A stretch of 10,013 nt of DNA. Origin: Cyanobacteria bacterium UBA8156. GTDB lineage: Bacteria; Cyanobacteriota; Cyanobacteriia; Pseudanabaenales; Pseudanabaenaceae. The notes below the pieces were generated by a model. It was not told the origin of the DNA and made no database searches. It saw only the letters and a list, made by a program, of their open reading frames with translations. Shown piece by piece: positions 6,974 through 10,013 of this stretch. The stretch lies in NCBI GenBank assembly GCA_003456125.1, contig DMPD01000214.1:1-10013 (forward strand), written 5' to 3'. Numbering within the stretch: the first letter of the stretch is position 1; the number at the start of each line of letters is the position of its first letter. Made by a program: the position numbers and the translations under genes.

Positions 6974-7014
6974 AAATCCCTCCCCCGTTGAGGGAGAGGG
7001 ATTTAGGGTGAGGC
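6974..7014. repeat. 13-bp hairpin repeat downstream of metE (dispersed-repeat-like; possible terminator)
   Basis: AAATCCCTCCCCC (6974-6986) pairs with GGGAGAGGGATTT (6992-7004) through 13 bp, with one mismatch or wobble, around a 5-nt loop. The flank continues as AGGGTGAGGC. On the - strand it reads CCTCACCCTAAATCCCTC, a wording I recognise from hairpin repeats scattered between genes in many cyanobacterial genomes. It sits 50 nt after the metE stop, so it could end or protect the metE transcript. The run after the stem is only short (TTTGT on the - strand). Confidence 0.65.
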
Positions 7015-7053
7015 AAGGGCGTCGACAAAGTCTTTGGCGTTTATCCCCAAAAA

Positions 7054-9288
7054 CTATCGGTCTCCATCGGCAACCAAGACGGTTTCGGTCCGCAACTGCT
7101 TGGCGGCAGCGACCATGTTGGCCAAGGCCGGTTTCACCTCATCCCACTGCCGGGTTTTGAGACCGCAATCGGGATTCACCCAAATTTGCTGCACCGGAAT
7201 CCGCGCCAGTCCTTCCCGCAGTTGGGCCACCATTTGGGCGGTGGTGGGAACCACCGGACTGTGCACGTCGTAGACGCCGTTGCCAACCTGGTACCGGTAA
7301 CCCGCGTCGGCGATCTCAAACAGGGTGGCGTTGTTGCTGCGACTGTTCTCAATGGACAGCACATCCGCATCCATGGCCTCGATGTGTTCGATGATGTCAC
7401 CAAATTCGGAGTAGCACATGTGGGTGTGGATTTGGGTGGCCGGCTGGGCGATCGCGCTGGTCAGCCGGAAGGCTTCGACGGCCCAGGTCAGGTATTCGTC
7501 CCACCGTTCTTTTTTCAGGGGCAACCCTTCCCGCAAAGCCGGTTCGTCGATTTGAATAGCCTGAGCGCCGGCGGCCTGCAGGTCGGCCACTTCGTCCTGC
7601 AGAGCCAAGGCCAACTGCAAGGCTTGTTCCCGGCGGGACAGATCGGGCCGGGCAAAGGACCAGTTCAAGGTGGTGACGGGGCCAGTCAACATCCCTTTGA
7701 CGATTTTGGGGGTGAGGGATTGGGCGACGCGAAACTCGCGGACAGTCATGGAACCCCGTCGCCAAATGTCCCCATACACTATCGGCGGCCGCACGCACCG
7801 GCTGCCGTAGCTGAGCACCCAACCGTGTTCGGTGAAGGCAAATCCCGCTAACTGTTGCCCGAAAAATTCCACCATGTCGGTGCGCTCAAATTCCCCGTGT
7901 ACCAATACGTCGAGGCCGATTTCTTCCTGAAAACGAATGCAACGTTCGATTTCGGCGTCGATCGCCTTTTGGTATTCGGCTTCGGAAATTTCTCCCCGTT
8001 TCCACTGCCGCCGCAGGTTGCGTACTTCGGGGGTCTGGGGAAAGGAACCGATGGTGGTGGTGGGCAAAGGAGGGAGCTGGGGTTGGTGCGCCAACCGCTC
8101 GGTGTAGGGGAGCGATCGCTGACAATCGGCCGGCTTGAGGTTGCGGATGCGTTCGGCGATCGCGGGATTGGTGGGCCGGAATTCGACAAACGCCGCCCAG
8201 TCCTGGGCAACGGTGCTTCCGTAGGCAGAGCGATCCGTAGCCAAGGCTACCAGTTCCGCCAATTTCTCGTCGGCAAAGGCCAAGACCCGCCGCAACGGTG
8301 CCGGCAATCCGGTTTCCCGGACAACGCTGTGGGGCAAAAACTGCAAGGAGGCCGACATTTGGAACGCCAAGGGAGCCGTCGTTGCCCCTTGGAGAGCCGT
8401 CAACAGGTTTTCGATCGCCTCGGGACGACTGCGCCAGACGTTGCGGGCATCGACCAAACCCACCCCCAAGGTCTTGTCGGCCGGAAATCCATGGGTTTGC
8501 ACCAGTCGCAGGTTTTCCCCGCGGGTAAAGTCTAAGCCAATGGCCGCTACCGGCAAAGCGGTTACCCAACCGTAGTTTGTGCCCAGATCGTCGAAGTGGG
8601 TTTGCAAGTGAATGGCCAAGCCCCGACCCTGACCGTACAACGCGGTGCAAAGGTCTTGCAGCTCGGTGCCGGTCGCCATCACCAAAGCAGGTTCGTGCAC
8701 CTGCACTTCCCGAAAGCCGGCGGCCTGCAATTCGGCAAACAGTTGCACATACCGGGGCAAGAGGGCCGCCACCAATTCGGTTTTGGGGGCTAGGGCACGC
8801 CCCAGGGTCAAAAAGGTGGCGGGTCCCAAAACCATCGGGACGGCTTTTTCCCCCAGAACGGCCCGCGCGGCGATCGCCCGTTCCCGAAATTCCTGAAAAT
8901 TCGCCGGCAGCCAATCTTCGGTCAATTCCGGGATCAGGTAGTGGTAGTTGGTGTCAAACCACTTGGTCATTTCGAGGGCGGGCACCCCTTCCCGCCCCCG
9001 GGCCATGGCCATAACCCGCTCCAAGCCTGACCACGGCCGAAACCGTTCCGGCACCGCCCCCAACCACAAAGCCCAGTCCAAAACCCAGTCGTAGAGGGCG
9101 TTGTCCCCCACGCCAATGCGATCGATGCCCGCCTGGGCTTGGGTGCGCCAAGCATCCTCGGCGATCGCCTGTTGCACTTGATACAACCCTTGGGCATCCA
9201 GGGCTTGCCGCCAATAGGCCTCCAGGGCTTTTTTCCATTCCCGCGAGCGACCGATGCGGGGATACCCCAGCGTAACCGTTGTCGTCAT
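7054..9288 (-). CDS. metE: Cobalamin-independent methionine synthase
   Basis: Transfers a methyl group from 5-methyltetrahydropteroyl-polyglutamate to homocysteine to make methionine, using zinc and no B12; cytosolic. The 744-aa length is close to the family's usual 750-760. The N-terminal half begins 'TLGYPRIGRSREWKKALE', and the catalytic C-terminal barrel starts near 'PTTTIGSFPQTPEVR' (409-423). Zinc ligands can be placed by motif: H623 and C625 ('HTHMCYSEFGDI'), E647 ('SIENSRS') and C708 ('NPDCGLKTR'). The catalytic H676 is in 'DVHSPVVP'. The enzyme looks intact. I start it at ATG 9288, preceded by AGGAGA 7 nt upstream. An ATG five codons earlier (9303) is in frame but contains that SD inside the gene. 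It is controlled by the cobalamin riboswitch in its long leader. MetE is slow and abundant where used, which is why B12-rich cells shut it off. Confidence 0.97.
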   Translation of the reverse strand: MTTTVTLGYPRIGRSREWKKALEAYWRQALDAQGLYQVQQAIAEDAWRTQAQAGIDRIGVGDNALYDWVLDWALWLGAVPERFRPWSGLERVMAMARGREGVPALEMTKWFDTNYHYLIPELTEDWLPANFQEFRERAIAARAVLGEKAVPMVLGPATFLTLGRALAPKTELVAALLPRYVQLFAELQAAGFREVQVHEPALVMATGTELQDLCTALYGQGRGLAIHLQTHFDDLGTNYGWVTALPVAAIGLDFTRGENLRLVQTHGFPADKTLGVGLVDARNVWRSRPEAIENLLTALQGATTAPLAFQMSASLQFLPHSVVRETGLPAPLRRVLAFADEKLAELVALATDRSAYGSTVAQDWAAFVEFRPTNPAIAERIRNLKPADCQRSLPYTERLAHQPQLPPLPTTTIGSFPQTPEVRNLRRQWKRGEISEAEYQKAIDAEIERCIRFQEEIGLDVLVHGEFERTDMVEFFGQQLAGFAFTEHGWVLSYGSRCVRPPIVYGDIWRRGSMTVREFRVAQSLTPKIVKGMLTGPVTTLNWSFARPDLSRREQALQLALALQDEVADLQAAGAQAIQIDEPALREGLPLKKERWDEYLTWAVEAFRLTSAIAQPATQIHTHMCYSEFGDIIEHIEAMDADVLSIENSRSNNATLFEIADAGYRYQVGNGVYDVHSPVVPTTAQMVAQLREGLARIPVQQIWVNPDCGLKTRQWDEVKPALANMVAAAKQLRTETVLVADGDR

Positions 9289-9351
9289 GTGTTGTCTCCT
9301 CAATGGTTAATGATTTCACTCCATCGGTGAACCAATGCCGTTTCCGCACAG

Positions 9352-9380
9352 AAAAACTTCGCCCAGCATGGGAGCCGGGC
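9352..9380 (-). terminator. Second terminator-like hairpin in the metE leader
   Basis: On the - strand GCCCGGC and GCTGGGC (outer ends 9380 and 9361) form a 7-bp stem with one G-U pair around a 6-nt loop. GAAG and then five T (9352-9356) follow. It lies 64 nt before the metE start. The 4-nt gap before the U-run makes it weaker than the upstream terminator. It could be a second attenuator or a structure that exposes the metE SD. Confidence 0.45.
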
Positions 9381-9383
9381 CCT

Positions 9384-9416
9384 CAGAAAAATCTCAAGGC
9401 TAGAAAATCTCAAGGC
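9384..9416. repeat. Tandem 16/17-bp direct repeat in metE leader
   Basis: CAGAAAAATCTCAAGGC (9384-9400) and TAGAAAATCTCAAGGC (9401-9416) are adjacent copies differing by the first base and one A in the A-run. On the - strand both read GCCTTGAGATTTT. This looks like a recent duplication just upstream of the second hairpin. Confidence 0.85.
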
Positions 9417-9457
9417 CCGTGATGGTGCGGCGGACGTTGTCGCTGTCCCGACTTCTC

Positions 9458-9550
9458 TCAACGGGGATGACGTAACCCAACGCGCCAACGACCCGAAAAC
9501 CCAAACAAAAACCGGCGCAGTCCCCTGCGCCCAAAATACAGATTGCTCAT
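9458..9550 (-). CDS. Possible 30-aa leader peptide ORF between riboswitch and metE
   Basis: ATG (9548-9550) with a good Shine-Dalgarno AGAGGA, AGGA ending 6 nt upstream, opens 30 codons ending in TGA. The peptide starts 'MSNLYFGRRGLRRFLFGF' and is rich in Arg, Gly and Phe, with no Met-Met or other obvious starvation codon run. Codons 6-13 are the terminator hairpin itself, so ribosomes on this ORF would prevent that hairpin from forming. I recognise no family. It may be a regulatory leader peptide, or the SD may be chance. There is no support beyond the SD and position. Confidence 0.35.
   Translation of the reverse strand: MSNLYFGRRGLRRFLFGFSGRWRVGLRHPR
9507..9531 (-). terminator. Intrinsic terminator in metE leader (probable riboswitch OFF structure)
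   Basis: On the - strand GGCGCAG (9525-9531), loop GGGA, CTGCGCC (9514-9520) make a perfect 7-bp G/C-rich stem. GG, then TTTTT (9507-9511) and further T-rich sequence follow. It is placed between the cobalamin aptamer and metE and oriented with them, as expected for transcription termination on B12 binding. I could not find a clear anti-terminator pairing by eye. Confidence 0.7.
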
Positions 9551-9601
9551 GGTGTTTCCTCTGTGCCTCGCAGATAAACGAAGACCCTCTACCGGAGGGC
9601 G

Positions 9602-9749
9602 GCAACTCGGCGGGCATTCTGACTAAGAAAGGCGAGCCCCAGCGCTAACGTTTGAGCTTGCGTTTCATCACAGCTGCGGGACAGCGTCGGATTTGCACCG
9701 AACTTTCCCCATTGCTTTCGGTGGCTGCTCCCCACCGAAACCGAATTGC
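9602..9749 (-). promoter_or_regulatory. Cobalamin (B12) riboswitch controlling metE
   Basis: Read on the - strand, the aptamer core is GGGGAAAGTTCGGTGCAAAT followed by CCGACGCTGTCCCGCAGCTG (9671-9710). This matches the conserved GGGAA..GGTG.AAATCC..CTGTCCCGC..CTGT signature. The 3' B12-box arm AGTCAGAATGCCCGCC is at 9609-9624. An early hairpin, TTTCGGTGG/CCACCGAAA, is a perfect 9-bp stem. The closing P1 helix is visible: GCAATTC (9743-9749) pairs with GAGTTGC (9602-9608), 6 Watson-Crick pairs plus one G-U. Family knowledge: adenosylcobalamin or related corrinoids bind and turn the downstream gene off. Here that gene is the B12-independent methionine synthase. The corrinoid class bound cannot be read from the sequence by eye. 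Confidence 0.95.
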
Positions 9750-9754
9750 TTTTC

Positions 9755-9763
9755 AATCTAGCA
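9755..9763 (-). promoter_or_regulatory. Extended -10 promoter for the riboswitch-metE transcript
   Basis: TGCTAGATT on the - strand is an extended -10 (TGn plus TAGATT). Transcription starting about 7 nt later would begin right at the 5' strand of riboswitch P1. No good -35 is seen at the expected distance, where the malic enzyme stop region lies; extended -10 promoters tolerate this. Read-through from the malic enzyme gene is also possible. Confidence 0.5.
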
Positions 9764-9774
9764 CACGGAGTCCC

Positions 9775-10013
9775 CTAACCGTGGGCGACGGCCGCGGCCA
9801 CCGCCGGCGCCACCCGATCGTCAAAAGCAGAAGGCACGATGTTTTGGGGACTCAAGTCCCGATCGTGAATTAGGGCGGCGATCGCCTCGGCGGCCCGCAG
9901 GTACATAGCCGGCTCAAATTGCCGAATGCGGGCATCCAGGGCCCCCCGGAACATCCCCGGAAACGCCAACACGTTGTTGATTTGGTTGGGGTAATCGCTG
10001 CGGCCGGTGGCCA
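9775..10013 (-). CDS. Malic enzyme, C-terminal fragment (5' end outside window)
   Basis: The last 78 codons of a malic enzyme, which oxidatively decarboxylates malate to pyruvate with NAD(P)H formation. The visible start 'ATGRSDYPNQINN' and 'VLAFPGMFRGALDARI' is the hallmark C-terminal segment of the family. It is followed by 'AAEAIAALI' and the typical ending 'IVPSAFDDRVAPAVAAAVAHG'. The NAD-binding core and catalytic residues are outside the window, so cofactor preference and full length cannot be judged. The TAG stop is only 12 nt before the metE extended -10 promoter. No terminator is seen between, so some read-through into the riboswitch is possible. Confidence 0.93.
   Translation of the reverse strand, partial: ATGRSDYPNQINNVLAFPGMFRGALDARIRQFEPAMYLRAAEAIAALIHDRDLSPQNIVPSAFDDRVAPAVAAAVAHG

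Larger units (their letters stand above)
9289..9601 (-). other. metE leader / riboswitch expression platform
   Basis: About 310 nt between the riboswitch P1 helix and the metE start. In the direction of transcription it holds a small hairpin (CCCTC/GAGGG, about 9585-9599), an SD plus 30-codon ORF (9458-9550), a strong terminator hairpin (9507-9531), a 16-bp tandem repeat (9384-9416), a second terminator-like hairpin (9352-9380) and the metE SD (about 9296-9301). No protein of recognisable family is encoded. Confidence 0.7.
109..9885. repeat. HIP1 octamers (GCGATCGC), 14 copies dispersed
   Basis: Exact copies begin at 109, 2147, 3902, 4728, 5822, 5917, 6604, 6765, 7448, 8112, 8156, 8870, 9161 and 9878. 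All lie inside coding regions. An 8-mer is expected well under once in 10 kb by chance, so this is the strong over-representation known for many cyanobacteria and supports the taxonomic call. The span given covers the first to last copy. Confidence 0.9.

Noticed and set aside
9585..9599. CCCTC/GAGGG hairpin just after riboswitch P1 as the main terminator
   Set aside because: The stem is only 5 bp and the following sequence has no continuous U-run. The hairpin at 9507-9531 is a much better terminator.
9300..9617. 105-codon open frame on the - strand upstream of metE
   Set aside because: Its ATG lies inside the riboswitch B12 box and it runs through two hairpins. It has no SD, no family likeness, and the region is explained by the riboswitch leader.

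Overview
The window is a GC-rich piece of a cyanobacterial chromosome. Fourteen copies of the cyanobacterial octamer GCGATCGC (HIP1) lie in 10 kb. The genes include Ftn2/ZipN, the cyanobacterial homologue of the plastid division protein ARC6, and proteins of typically cyanobacterial design: a pentapeptide-repeat/TPR exported protein and a kinase with an N-terminal receiver. I cannot name the genus from the sequence.

Layout. On the + strand at the left edge is the 3' end of a gene whose product looks like the DUF4384-type C-terminus of a caspase-like protein (1-518). It overlaps, in a TGATG stop/start, a receiver-histidine kinase fusion (518-1879). Everything to the right is on the - strand. 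Reading in the direction of transcription (right to left): the 3' end of malic enzyme (9775-10013); an extended -10 promoter and a cobalamin riboswitch (about 9602-9749); a leader of about 300 nt with a possible 30-codon ORF and two terminator-like hairpins; metE, the B12-independent methionine synthase (7054-9288); a hairpin-rich spacer (6900-7053); rsfS/iojap (6408-6857); a spacer with tandem repeats and a good sigma-70 promoter; ftn2/zipN (4129-6138); ugd, UDP-glucose 6-dehydrogenase (2734-4080); and a secreted pentapeptide-repeat/TPR protein (1876-2679). The last converges with the kinase gene, and the two overlap by 4 bp.

How the parts work together. The clearest regulatory unit is the B12 riboswitch in front of metE. 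When cobalamin is plentiful the B12-dependent route can supply methionine, and the costly MetE enzyme is presumably switched off. The promoter, aptamer, terminator and leader ORF can all be read on the - strand. The second is the ftn2 promoter, whose -35 box sits inside the first unit of a degenerate 13-bp tandem array. ftn2, ugd and the pentapeptide gene follow with short gaps (48 and 54 nt) and may be co-transcribed from it, which would link divisome assembly with UDP-glucuronate supply.

I see no mobile element, CRISPR array, tRNA or rRNA. Nothing here proves a wholly new system. The best candidates for new biology are the ftn2 upstream repeat array and the metE leader ORF embedded in the riboswitch's expression platform.
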